From NCBI GenBank assembly GCA_015067145.1, contig SVNA01000002.1, forward strand, positions 62,001-126,000: a DNA stretch of 64,000 nucleotides, given 5' to 3'. Below, piece by piece: positions 15,300 to 23,431 of the stretch. The number at the start of each line of letters is the position of its first letter. Position 1 is the first letter of the stretch. The notes below the pieces were generated by a model, which saw only the letters and a program-made list of their open reading frames with translations, ran no database searches and was not told where the DNA came from. The translations under genes were made by a program, and so were the position numbers. This DNA comes from Oscillospiraceae bacterium (GTDB lineage Bacteria > Bacillota > Clostridia > Oscillospirales > Ruminococcaceae).

Positions 15300-18281
15300 A
15301 TGCTTGCATCTTTTCTGATTTCTGCAATATACATCGCTGTGTGCGTGCTGATTTTTTATCACCTTGAACAGCACCGTGATTTGAAAATACCAAAAACTTT
15401 GCTGTGGCTGACTGTTGCCGCAGCAGCAGGGGTGAGGGTATTCTTTGCCTTGCAGGATTACTTTTTCACCTATGATATGAGCTGCTTTGTGGCATGGGGC
15501 GGCTATGCCCACGATTTGGGTTTTAAAAATCTTTACTCGGGAGACTTTTTTCTTGACTATCCGCCGGGATATATGTATGTTCTGTATCTGCTGGACTGTC
15601 TGTGCGACATTTTGGGCGTGGGATACGGCGATAATACCTGTTGGTTTATCTACAAGCTGCCCGCCATGATTGCCGATTTTGGCTGCGGATGGTTGATTTA
15701 TCTGTTTGCCAAAGAAAAGCTTGGCAGAACAAAGGGCATATTTTTATCTCTTGCCTTTCTCTTTGCACCTAACATTGTTTTCAACAGCAGTGTGTGGGGA
15801 CAGATTGAAAGCTGGTATCTGTTTTTCCTTGCATTTTCCCTCTACTTTGCATATAAAAACCAGACAGTGTTTGCGGCAGTGGCCTATGCTGTGGCACTGA
15901 TAACCAAGCCGCAGAGTCTGCTGTTCGGCCCTGTGCTGCTGTTCTGGACGGTGAAACGGAAAAGCGTGAAAGAGCTGCTGAAAGCTTTGGGCACAGGCTT
16001 TGTCAGCTTTTATGTTATGGCACTGCCATTCTGCAAAATACCTTTCAGCGTGGCGTGGCTGTTTGACCTGTACAAAGGCACATTCCAGGGGTATGAGAAC
16101 TTCACCATCAACGGTTTTAACCTTTACTACTTCCTCGGCCTTAACTGGAAGGAACTCTCCACTGTACCGGGCAGCGGCCAGATAAATATTTTTGTGATTG
16201 TCATTGTGCTTTGCCTTGTGGCGTATATGGTTATGCTTTCAGGGGAAAACAGCGGATTTTTTGCTGCAGCGGCGGTTTCTATCTCGGTGATTTTTGCCTT
16301 CTGCACAATGATGCATGAAAGATACATCTACCCTGCAGTGCTTTTCTGCGTGATGAGCTATATTGCAAGGGGCAGAAAAGCCTATCTGCTGTTCGGGGCA
16401 ATAATCAGCTGTCTCAACTATATCAACTCCAGCTGGGTTATGGCTATGTACTACCAGACCTTTGACCTGAACGCCACTGCCGAAAAGGCTGTAAGTTTCT
16501 GTGCTGTAGCGGCAATCTGCTGCCTTACAGCTTACGCAGTTTACGATATCGGAAAGGAGAGTGGACTGTCCTTGAAAAAACTGAAAAACCCGAAAACCCT
16601 TGTGGCGGTTATAACAGCGGTTTACGCTTTCTTTGCACTTAATCTACTGGGGGCGGACTATGCACCGCAGACATTTTATCAGTCCACCGAGGAGGACTTT
16701 TCCTTCCGTGTTCATTTTGACCGGCCTGTAGAGCTGGGGAAAATTTATGTATACAGCGGATTGGGGAATGAATTCAGCGAGCCTGCGAGGCAGAAGGTGT
16801 GCGGGGAGTTTGAGGTTTTCCATTCTTCCGACAACTCCGGTTTTGAATATCTGTGGAATATAGAGGGGCAGCCGGTATACACCTGGAAGGAGTATTATGC
16901 CGATGTAACCGCATCCACCGTTCTGATTCAGGCAAAACATCCGGGGGCTGTGCTGGGAGAAGTTATTTTTACCGACATAAACGGCAACACCGTGACAGGC
17001 ACATTGGACAAAATTGAAAGCGACAACCCATACGGTGCAGAGTTTGCCCTTGATGAAGCAGATACAAAACCTTTTGACACAGGGTATTACAACTCCATGT
17101 ACTTTGACGAGATATACCACGGCAGAACTGCATACGAACAGCTGGAGGGTTACTCCATCTACGAAACCACCCATCCGCCGCTGGGAAAAATTCTTATCAG
17201 CCTTGGCATAAAGCTGTTTGGCATGACACCTTTCGGCTGGAGAATTGTGGGTACTGTGTGCGGTATACTGATGATACCCATTATCTATCTGCTTGCGGTA
17301 GCTCTTACAAAAAACAGCTTCTGCGGCATTGTTGCCGCGTCCCTTGTGGCCTGCGACTTTATGCACCTTACCCAGACAAGAATTGCCACCGTTGACACCT
17401 ACGTTGTGCTGTTTATGCTGCTGACATTTCTGTTTATGGCTTACTACAGCAACACTGCCTTTGGCGACAAAAAAGAATGGCTGTATCTGCTTTTAAGCGG
17501 CAGCTTTATGGGCTGCTGTATAGCAAGCAAGTGGAACGGGGCATATCCAATGGTGGGGCTTGCGGTATTCTTCTTTGTAAGCCTTGGCTGCAAATATAAT
17601 AAAAGCCGGAAGACCGCCGCCGAAAAAAGCCACCTTGTAAAAACAATCCTTTTCTGCTTTGCGGCTTTTGTGGCCGTGCCTGCGGCAATCTACACTGCAA
17701 GCTTTATCCCTGTTATCCGTGCTGAAAGCTTTGCAGACTATTTTGACCAGCTGTGGGGATATCAGCTGCATATGTACAACTATCATGCAAATCTGGAGGC
17801 AGAACACTTCTTCTCCTCCATGTGGTACAGCTGGCCTTTCAGCATAAAACCTATATGGTATGCAATAAGCGAAAGCGGAAATATGGCAAGCACCATATCC
17901 GCATTTGGCAACCCGATAATCTGGGTGCTGACACCTTTTGCAAGCCTGTACTGTCTTGCCGTTGGCATAAAAAATAGAAAACTTTCCCATCTGTTTGTGG
18001 CACTGGGGTATCTTGCCAGCTATCTGCCATGGGTAATGGTGAGCCGTCTGTGCTTTATCTACCACTACTTCCCCTGTGCAGTATTCGGCATAACCGCCAT
18101 GGCGATTGTGGCAGCAGACATTGTAAAAACCAGACCGGAATTCAGAAAAACGGTGTGGATATACCTGGGTGTGTGTGCCCTGCTTTTTATAATTTTTATA
18201 CCTGTTACAAGCGGCCTTCCAGCACCTAAGGAGTACATCGATGCACTGGAAATTATGCCTCTGTGGTATTTTGTAAACTGA
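15300..18281 (+). CDS. Fused GT-C glycosyltransferase: mannosyltransferase-like plus PMT (GT39) domains
   Basis: This 993-residue multi-pass membrane protein joins two GT-C enzymes. The first half (about 1-420) resembles polyprenyl-phosphate-sugar-dependent mannosyltransferases, with ALQDYFFTYDMSCFVAW and FFLDYPPGYMY in the first loop. Residues about 445-590 are a soluble beta-rich insert. The second half (about 595-993) is a protein O-mannosyltransferase-like domain with MYFDEIYHGRTAYE and THPPLGKILISLG; DE is the catalytic pair of that family. Both halves would use lipid-linked sugars outside the membrane. The target (protein or glycan) is not known. It is a single gene between a short promoterless gap and its terminator. 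A weak GGGAG ribosome site is present. Confidence 0.85.
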   Translation: MLASFLISAIYIAVCVLIFYHLEQHRDLKIPKTLLWLTVAAAAGVRVFFALQDYFFTYDMSCFVAWGGYAHDLGFKNLYSGDFFLDYPPGYMYVLYLLDCLCDILGVGYGDNTCWFIYKLPAMIADFGCGWLIYLFAKEKLGRTKGIFLSLAFLFAPNIVFNSSVWGQIESWYLFFLAFSLYFAYKNQTVFAAVAYAVALITKPQSLLFGPVLLFWTVKRKSVKELLKALGTGFVSFYVMALPFCKIPFSVAWLFDLYKGTFQGYENFTINGFNLYYFLGLNWKELSTVPGSGQINIFVIVIVLCLVAYMVMLSGENSGFFAAAAVSISVIFAFCTMMHERYIYPAVLFCVMSYIARGRKAYLLFGAIISCLNYINSSWVMAMYYQTFDLNATAEKAVSFCAVAAICCLTAYAVYDIGKESGLSLKKLKNPKTLVAVITAVYAFFALNLLGADYAPQTFYQSTEEDFSFRVHFDRPVELGKIYVYSGLGNEFSEPARQKVCGEFEVFHSSDNSGFEYLWNIEGQPVYTWKEYYADVTASTVLIQAKHPGAVLGEVIFTDINGNTVTGTLDKIESDNPYGAEFALDEADTKPFDTGYYNSMYFDEIYHGRTAYEQLEGYSIYETTHPPLGKILISLGIKLFGMTPFGWRIVGTVCGILMIPIIYLLAVALTKNSFCGIVAASLVACDFMHLTQTRIATVDTYVVLFMLLTFLFMAYYSNTAFGDKKEWLYLLLSGSFMGCCIASKWNGAYPMVGLAVFFFVSLGCKYNKSRKTAAEKSHLVKTILFCFAAFVAVPAAIYTASFIPVIRAESFADYFDQLWGYQLHMYNYHANLEAEHFFSSMWYSWPFSIKPIWYAISESGNMASTISAFGNPIIWVLTPFASLYCLAVGIKNRKLSHLFVALGYLASYLPWVMVSRLCFIYHYFPCAVFGITAMAIVAADIVKTRPEFRKTVWIYLGVCALLFIIFIPVTSGLPAPKEYIDALEIMPLWYFVN

Positions 18282-18293
18282 AACATCTGTTGT

Positions 18294-18333
18294 AAATCAG
18301 CTTCTGTATATGTGTACAGAGGCTGATTTTTTT
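18294..18333 (+). terminator. Intrinsic terminator after the GT-C fusion gene
   Basis: A 15-base arm (AAATCAGCTTCTGTA) pairs with TACAGAGGCTGATTT with one mismatch and runs into a T tract, 12 bases after the stop codon. Confidence 0.85.
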
Positions 18334-18436
18334 AATCTGTTAAAAAAAATATCCGAAAATGCAAAAAATATTTTTTTGCATCACCTGCATCAACCTGTTA
18401 CAAAAGAATATTTTTCCTGTTATTTTCCTCCGCAGT

Positions 18437-18454
18437 TATTAGTTATAACTAATA
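18437..18454. promoter_or_regulatory. Palindromic operator, distal copy
   Basis: TATTAGTTATAACTAATA is a perfect 18-base palindrome. A second copy of its 14-base core lies 98 bases downstream beside a promoter. The DNA between 18334 and 18710 is AT-rich and otherwise shows nothing but these sites. Confidence 0.65.
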
Positions 18455-18536
18455 TTATTTTTCCTTTATTTTACTGTGTTTTTATTGTATGTGTTCACCT
18501 GACATATTGTCGCAAAAAAACACAAAATCCAGCATA

Positions 18537-18550
18537 TTAGTTATAACTAA
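18537..18550. promoter_or_regulatory. Palindromic operator, proximal copy
   Basis: TTAGTTATAACTAA repeats the core of the site at 18437-18454 and ends nine bases before the -35 element. Two such sites about nine helical turns apart suggest a looping repressor or an activator; the protein is unknown. Confidence 0.65.
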
Positions 18551-18558
18551 CAAAAAAT

Positions 18559-18588
18559 TTGACAAAACATACACCGTCAATGTATAAT
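18559..18588 (+). promoter_or_regulatory. Consensus sigma-A promoter of the deacetylase gene
   Basis: TTGACA and TATAAT are both perfect and are separated by 18 bases. The expected start site is near 18595, about 115 bases before the preferred start codon. Confidence 0.85.
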
Positions 18589-18710
18589 GTATTCAATTAA
18601 TTCATATATATTATGTGAAGTTATCTTTTAATATTGCAGCATCTTTAACCACAATATTTATGCAGCTGCAAATTTCCCCCTGGCGTAATAATCGAAAGAG
18701 GTACAGTATC

Positions 18711-19625
18711 TTGTATTGGGGCAGTGTGCGATTTTTCAAGCACTTGATTTTATCTACCGTTGCACTGATGATTATCATCCCAACTGTTCTTGCCATTGTT
18801 TTTGGCGTACAGAACAGCCGCAACAAACAGCTGGCAGAAGAGCTGAAAAAATATTCTTCCGAAAGTCAGCTGCCAAAAATGGAATATCTTACCGGTGTGG
18901 ACTACACCGATGTTATCACTGTGTCCAGCTTTCCATATCAGGAGACCTATCCCGATATGTATGTAGAGCGCAGTGAATTTGTTGAGGAAGAAGGCGACAG
19001 ACCTGTTATCTATCTCACCTTTGATGACGGTCCGAGTGCCAATACCGAACAGGTGCTGGACATCCTGAAGGCCAACGATATAAAAGCCACCTTCTTTGTG
19101 GTGAATAATGATATAGCGGCACATCAGCATCTGTACAAGCGCATCGTGGACGAGGGGCATACTTTGGGCATACACACATATTCCCACCGCTATACCGATA
19201 TCTATGAATCGGTGGATGCATATCTCGAGGACTTCAACATGATGTTCACCAAGGTGTATGAGCTGACAGGTGTTAAGCCAACCGTCTTCCGCTTTCCCGG
19301 AGGCAGCATAAATGTTTACAACCAACAGATCAATTTCGAGCTTATAAGCGAGATGCTCAGACGTGGATTTGTCTACTATGACTGGAATGTTTCCAGCGGT
19401 GACGCAGGTGAAACCTTTACCGCAGAGGCTATTCAGTCCACCGTTGTGAACAACTCCATCCACAAGGAAAAAAGCATTGTGCTTATGCATGACTCCTCCA
19501 CCAAATATGCCACGGTGGCAGCACTGCAGGGCATTATAGATTCTCTCAAAGAAACACACGAGTTCCGCCCTATCACCAACAGCGTGGAGCCAAAGGTGTT
19601 CACCTACGAGGACAATCAGCGTTAA
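18711..19625 (+). CDS. Polysaccharide deacetylase (NodB domain), membrane-anchored
   Basis: The protein has one N-terminal membrane segment (LILSTVALMIIIPTVLAIVF) and an extracellular NodB domain. The metal and catalytic motifs are present: TFDDGPS, HTYSH, RFPGGS and VLMHDS. The family removes acetyl groups from peptidoglycan or other N-acetylated glycans, often giving lysozyme resistance. The start is uncertain: TTG at 18711 has GAAAGAGG nine bases upstream and puts the membrane segment near the N-terminus; GTG at 18615 or ATG at 18660 in the same frame lack a ribosome site. A consensus promoter and two operators lie upstream, and the bactofilin gene follows after 124 bases. Confidence 0.88.
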   Translation: MYWGSVRFFKHLILSTVALMIIIPTVLAIVFGVQNSRNKQLAEELKKYSSESQLPKMEYLTGVDYTDVITVSSFPYQETYPDMYVERSEFVEEEGDRPVIYLTFDDGPSANTEQVLDILKANDIKATFFVVNNDIAAHQHLYKRIVDEGHTLGIHTYSHRYTDIYESVDAYLEDFNMMFTKVYELTGVKPTVFRFPGGSINVYNQQINFELISEMLRRGFVYYDWNVSSGDAGETFTAEAIQSTVVNNSIHKEKSIVLMHDSSTKYATVAALQGIIDSLKETHEFRPITNSVEPKVFTYEDNQR

Positions 19626-19749
19626 AGCGGGATTTTCACATCTTCCGCAAAAATCCGCAGCTGTTTTGCAGCTGAACCTTATTTCAGAGCGAATATCCTT
19701 TATATAAATTACACAAAAATAAAACATTCAACTCAGGAGGTTGCCCTTT

Positions 19750-20343
19750 ATGGCAAATAGAGAAACCAACAACTTCAAACAGGCACTCAATGAACTGCTT
19801 GCAGGCAAGATTACAACAGATGAACCAGAGGTATCTGCAACAAATAAAGCTTCTGATGAAGCTGCAAAAAACGAAGCTGCAGAGGCAGTGAGAGAAATTG
19901 AAAACAACATCTTCAGAGAAATGGATTCTGCACTGAACAGTGAAGATACAGTTATCGGCAAAAGCGTTGTTATCGAAGGTAATGTACGCACAACATCCCG
20001 CCTTGTTATCAACGGCGAGGTTACAGGCAGTGTTATCTCCACAGCAGACCTTGTTATCACAGGCAAGGTTGGCGGTGCTATTCAGGGCAACAACATCACA
20101 CTGAGCCAGTGCGAAATCAACGACACAGTTACAGCTTCCAACGAAGTTCTCATTTCACCACAGTCTGTTATCAACGGCGATATCAAATCCGGTTCCCTTA
20201 CAAGCGAAGGCGCCATCAACGGCAACGTAAACGCAAACACAGTTACACTTCTCGGCACAAGCAAAACTGTTGGCGATATCTCCTGCAAAACAATCCGCAT
20301 CAACGAAGGTGCATCCCTTAAAGGTAAGCTGGAAACAGTTTAA
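19750..20343 (+). CDS. Bactofilin family cytoskeletal protein
   Basis: The 197-residue protein has a charged helical N-terminus (about 1-70) and a core of repeated short beta strands (about 75-195) with the bactofilin rhythm: VVIEGNV, LVINGEVTGSV, LVITGKVGGAI and VINGDIKSGSL. Bactofilins polymerise without nucleotides at the membrane and position wall-modifying enzymes. The gene for a wall deacetylase directly upstream fits that use. The ATG at 19750 has AGGAGG nine bases upstream. Confidence 0.92.
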   Translation: MANRETNNFKQALNELLAGKITTDEPEVSATNKASDEAAKNEAAEAVREIENNIFREMDSALNSEDTVIGKSVVIEGNVRTTSRLVINGEVTGSVISTADLVITGKVGGAIQGNNITLSQCEINDTVTASNEVLISPQSVINGDIKSGSLTSEGAINGNVNANTVTLLGTSKTVGDISCKTIRINEGASLKGKLETV

Positions 20344-20452
20344 GTTTTACATATTATGGCGGCATTTTCCTGTCGCCAAAGGCAAAAATATCATTTATAA
20401 TACACAGTGGTCTGTCAAATACTGCTGTGTATTTTTTTAAAAGGTGTTTTTT

Positions 20453-21628
20453 ATGAAACAGAAAATCATATATGTGCTGACAGTTGTACTGTGCGTGCTG
20501 CTGCTGTTTGCAGGAAGAAAGTTTGCTACAAGAAATCCTGCTGTGGAAAATGCCGGCACAGTGTCCGTGTCAGAAAAGGTAAAGGTTGTAAAGGTTATCG
20601 ACCCCGAATACGAAAAAACCGCATTCCCTGACGACTGGGAGATGCGTGGCGAAAGTATTGTACTTTTTGAGGGCGAATTTATGAACGGCTACAAAAAGGG
20701 CGAAAAGGAACTGATGGTGCAGCGTGTGGACGATCTGTACGCTGTTGAAATGCGTCCTGTAGGTGCGGGTGACAAAATTGCCGTATACCGCAATCCTGAC
20801 GACCAGATTGATGTAAACTATATGTTTGCGGAATTTAACCGCGTAACCGTGCTGTGGTGGCTGATTGGCGGCTTTATGTTCCTTCTGCTGCTTTTCGGCA
20901 GAAAAAAGGGCCTGAGCACCATTATCTCCCTTGGGCTTACCATAGGTGCAATTTTCCTTGTGTTTGTACCTGCAGTACTCAGCTACTGCAATATATACCT
21001 GTGGAGCCTTATGACCTGTGTATACATCATCTTTATGACGCTGCTGATTGTAAACGGTTACACCAGAAAAAGCCTTGCGGCAATTATCGGCTGTGTTGGC
21101 GGTGTTATCGTCACAGGCTCGCTGGTTAAATTCTGCGATTTGTTCCTGCATACAACCGGCCTTGTGGACGAGGATGCACTTTATCTGATGATGCTGAATC
21201 CTGAAAATCCGCTGGATATAAAGGCGGTGGTTTTTGCGGCAATTATCATAGGTGCTGTGGGTGCTGTAATGGACGTGGCTATGGATATTGCCTCCGCTCT
21301 GGCAGAGCTTAAAAGCCAGGTGCCTGATATATCTGCCACCCAGATTGTAAAGAGCGGTTTTACCATTGGCAGAGATATTATAGGCACAATGGCAAACACC
21401 CTTATCCTTGCGTATATCGGCTCATCTCTCTCCTGCACTCTGCTTATGGTGGCGGGTAATCCGTCCTTGCTTTTGCTGTTCAACACCGAAATGATTGTTG
21501 TTGAGCTTCTGCAGACCATTGCAGGCAGTTTTGGCATGCTGCTGACAATTCCGCTGACAAGCGTTGTGTGCGGTGTGCTGTACGGCAGTAAAAACGATGA
21601 CAAAAAGGTTTATAAAGATATGGCATAA
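20453..21628 (+). CDS. YibE/F-like multi-pass membrane protein
   Basis: The 391-residue protein has an N-terminal signal/anchor, an extracellular region (about 30-130) and seven or eight membrane segments. The conserved stretches of the YibE/F family are present: LLFGRKKGLSTIISL, AAIIIGAVGAVMDVAMDIASAL, GFTIGRDIIGTMANTLILAYIG and FNTEMIVVELLQTIAGSFG. The biochemical function of the family is unknown. It begins 109 bases after the bactofilin gene with no terminator between, so co-transcription is likely; a terminator follows. Confidence 0.88.
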   Translation: MKQKIIYVLTVVLCVLLLFAGRKFATRNPAVENAGTVSVSEKVKVVKVIDPEYEKTAFPDDWEMRGESIVLFEGEFMNGYKKGEKELMVQRVDDLYAVEMRPVGAGDKIAVYRNPDDQIDVNYMFAEFNRVTVLWWLIGGFMFLLLLFGRKKGLSTIISLGLTIGAIFLVFVPAVLSYCNIYLWSLMTCVYIIFMTLLIVNGYTRKSLAAIIGCVGGVIVTGSLVKFCDLFLHTTGLVDEDALYLMMLNPENPLDIKAVVFAAIIIGAVGAVMDVAMDIASALAELKSQVPDISATQIVKSGFTIGRDIIGTMANTLILAYIGSSLSCTLLMVAGNPSLLLLFNTEMIVVELLQTIAGSFGMLLTIPLTSVVCGVLYGSKNDDKKVYKDMA

Positions 21629-21653
21629 ATCTTTCCCTATAAAATATTTTCTT

Positions 21654-21683
21654 CCCCGACATTTCTGTCGGGGATGTTTTTTT
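21654..21683 (+). terminator. Intrinsic terminator after the YibE/F gene
   Basis: CCCCGACA and TGTCGGGG form an eight-bp perfect stem with loop TTTC, followed after three bases by seven T residues. Confidence 0.9.
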
Positions 21684-21868
21684 GTGCAAAAATTCCGCGG
21701 CAAAAGCTCTTTTATCTCTGTCCGACTTTACTTTTGCTTATATTTTATATATACTTAAAATGTAAAAATATGTGCCGAAAGGGCTTTGCAGCTGTTTTTC
21801 GGTGTGTATTGTGTAAAAAATTATATCATTTTAATTGAGCTGTAAAATTCGGAACAGAACGGTGAATT

Positions 21869-23323
21869 ATGGAAGAAAAGAAAGGCGTAAGCCCAAAGGA
21901 TCTGCTTGTATCCATATTTAAATATTCTATCGCCACGTGGGTAAACTTTATTATCTACGGTGCCTCCCTTCTGCTGGTTGCATGGTTTATCCCTGCCGAC
22001 ACATGGGGACAGCTGGATATCTTTATCTCCACTGCCACACTGATAATGAACATCTGCATCCTTGGACTTGACCAGAGCTTTATGCGTTTTTTCAACGAGC
22101 CGCCAACCCCGCTGGACAGACGTGGGCTGCTTGGCAACTGCTTTGGCATATCGGCAATCTGCCTTGTTATCACAGGCTTTGTCTGCTGTACATTCTTTCC
22201 TCAGCAGGTGCTGGGGGTGTTTTTCAGCGAAAAGATGCCGAACATCTACCTTGTATACCTGTTTGTAAACGCCTTTATGGCAATGATTGGCAGATATGTA
22301 AACCTTGTTTACCGTATGAGCGGCAGCATAAAGCTGTACACCCTTGAAAGCGTGCTGATGCAGTTTTTCACCAAGGTGTTCTTTGTGTTCGGCGTGTTTG
22401 TAAGCAATGACCTGAACACCCTTATCCTCTTTACCGTTGGCGGTATGACCGTTTTTGGTCTGGTGTTCCTCTTTGTAATCCGCCGTGACATCACAATCAC
22501 ACCAGGCGTTATCTTTACAAAGGCGAACCGCCAGATACTGCCATACGGCCTTGCACTTATGCCAACGGCTGTTATGCTGTGGCTCAACAGCCTTTTCAGC
22601 AAGGTGTACATTGCCAAGACAATCGGCAACAGTCAGGCGGGTGTGTTCAGTATGGTGAGCACGCTGTCCAACGTTGTGGCAATTATCCAGGCGGGTTTTG
22701 CAACCTTCTGGAGTGCATTTATCTACGCCAACTACAAGACCGAGCAGGAAAAAATCAAGCAGGTGCACGATTATCTCACCTTTATAATTGTGGAATTCTT
22801 CTGCGTGCTGGTGATTTTTGAGGATATAATCTTCTGGATACTGGGCAGCGAATACGCAAAGGGCATCGAGGTGTTCCCTGTTATGGTGCTGGTGCCTGTC
22901 TTCCTTATTATCAGCGAAACCACCGTTTACGGCATATCCATTGCCAAAAAGCCGATTTACGACACCATCGGCATCGGCCTCAGTGTTGTGACCAACATCG
23001 GTTTCTGCTTCCTTCTGGCACCGCAGTTCCAGCTTTACGGCGTATGTATCGCCCTGTGTCTGTCCAACCTGATAATGTTTATCTTCCGCACAGTTATTGC
23101 ACAGAAGCTGTACTGTTCCATTCCAAGTGCCGCCAGAACAACGCTGGTGTGTGCTGTCCTCTTTGTGATAACATTCTTCGGCACAGTATGGGCACACAAC
23201 TTTGTGCTGAAAGCTGCAGCCTGCCTTGCAGGTATGGCGATATACCTTGTAATCTACCGCAGACAGCTAATTAGTGCAATCGGCCTTGGCAAAGAAATTC
23301 TCGGCAAGTATCTTAAAAAATAA
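21869..23323 (+). CDS. Oligosaccharide flippase (Wzx/MATE-like)
   Basis: The 484-residue protein has about 12-14 membrane segments and begins like polysaccharide flippases of the MOP superfamily (IFKYSIATWVNFIIYGASLLLV, then GLDQSFMRFFNEP). Such proteins turn undecaprenyl-linked glycans to the outer leaflet. The ATP-driven exporter at 11725-13263 is a separate export route, so this one may serve another glycan, for example the product of the GT-C fusion at 15300-18281; that link is speculation. It is transcribed alone, and a bidirectional terminator follows. Confidence 0.88.
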   Translation: MEEKKGVSPKDLLVSIFKYSIATWVNFIIYGASLLLVAWFIPADTWGQLDIFISTATLIMNICILGLDQSFMRFFNEPPTPLDRRGLLGNCFGISAICLVITGFVCCTFFPQQVLGVFFSEKMPNIYLVYLFVNAFMAMIGRYVNLVYRMSGSIKLYTLESVLMQFFTKVFFVFGVFVSNDLNTLILFTVGGMTVFGLVFLFVIRRDITITPGVIFTKANRQILPYGLALMPTAVMLWLNSLFSKVYIAKTIGNSQAGVFSMVSTLSNVVAIIQAGFATFWSAFIYANYKTEQEKIKQVHDYLTFIIVEFFCVLVIFEDIIFWILGSEYAKGIEVFPVMVLVPVFLIISETTVYGISIAKKPIYDTIGIGLSVVTNIGFCFLLAPQFQLYGVCIALCLSNLIMFIFRTVIAQKLYCSIPSAARTTLVCAVLFVITFFGTVWAHNFVLKAAACLAGMAIYLVIYRRQLISAIGLGKEILGKYLKK

Positions 23324-23377
23324 CTGCAGATTTCCGCATAAAACATAAAAACAAAGTGATATAAATAACGCAAACAA

Positions 23378-23410
23378 ATCCCCGTCAGAGTACCGTGTTC
23401 TGACGGGGAT
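23378..23410. terminator. Bidirectional terminator between convergent genes
   Basis: ATCCCCGTCAGA and TCTGACGGGGAT form a perfect 12-bp stem with a nine-base loop. T-rich sequence follows on the plus strand (ATTTTATTTT) and, less strongly, on the minus strand. Confidence 0.9.
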
Positions 23411-23431
23411 ATTTTATTTTATAACAGTTTT

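Noticed and set aside
21821..23197. 458-codon open frame opposite the flippase gene
   Set aside because: Antisense to a protein with clear membrane segments; its own translation is His/Gln-rich without any family pattern.
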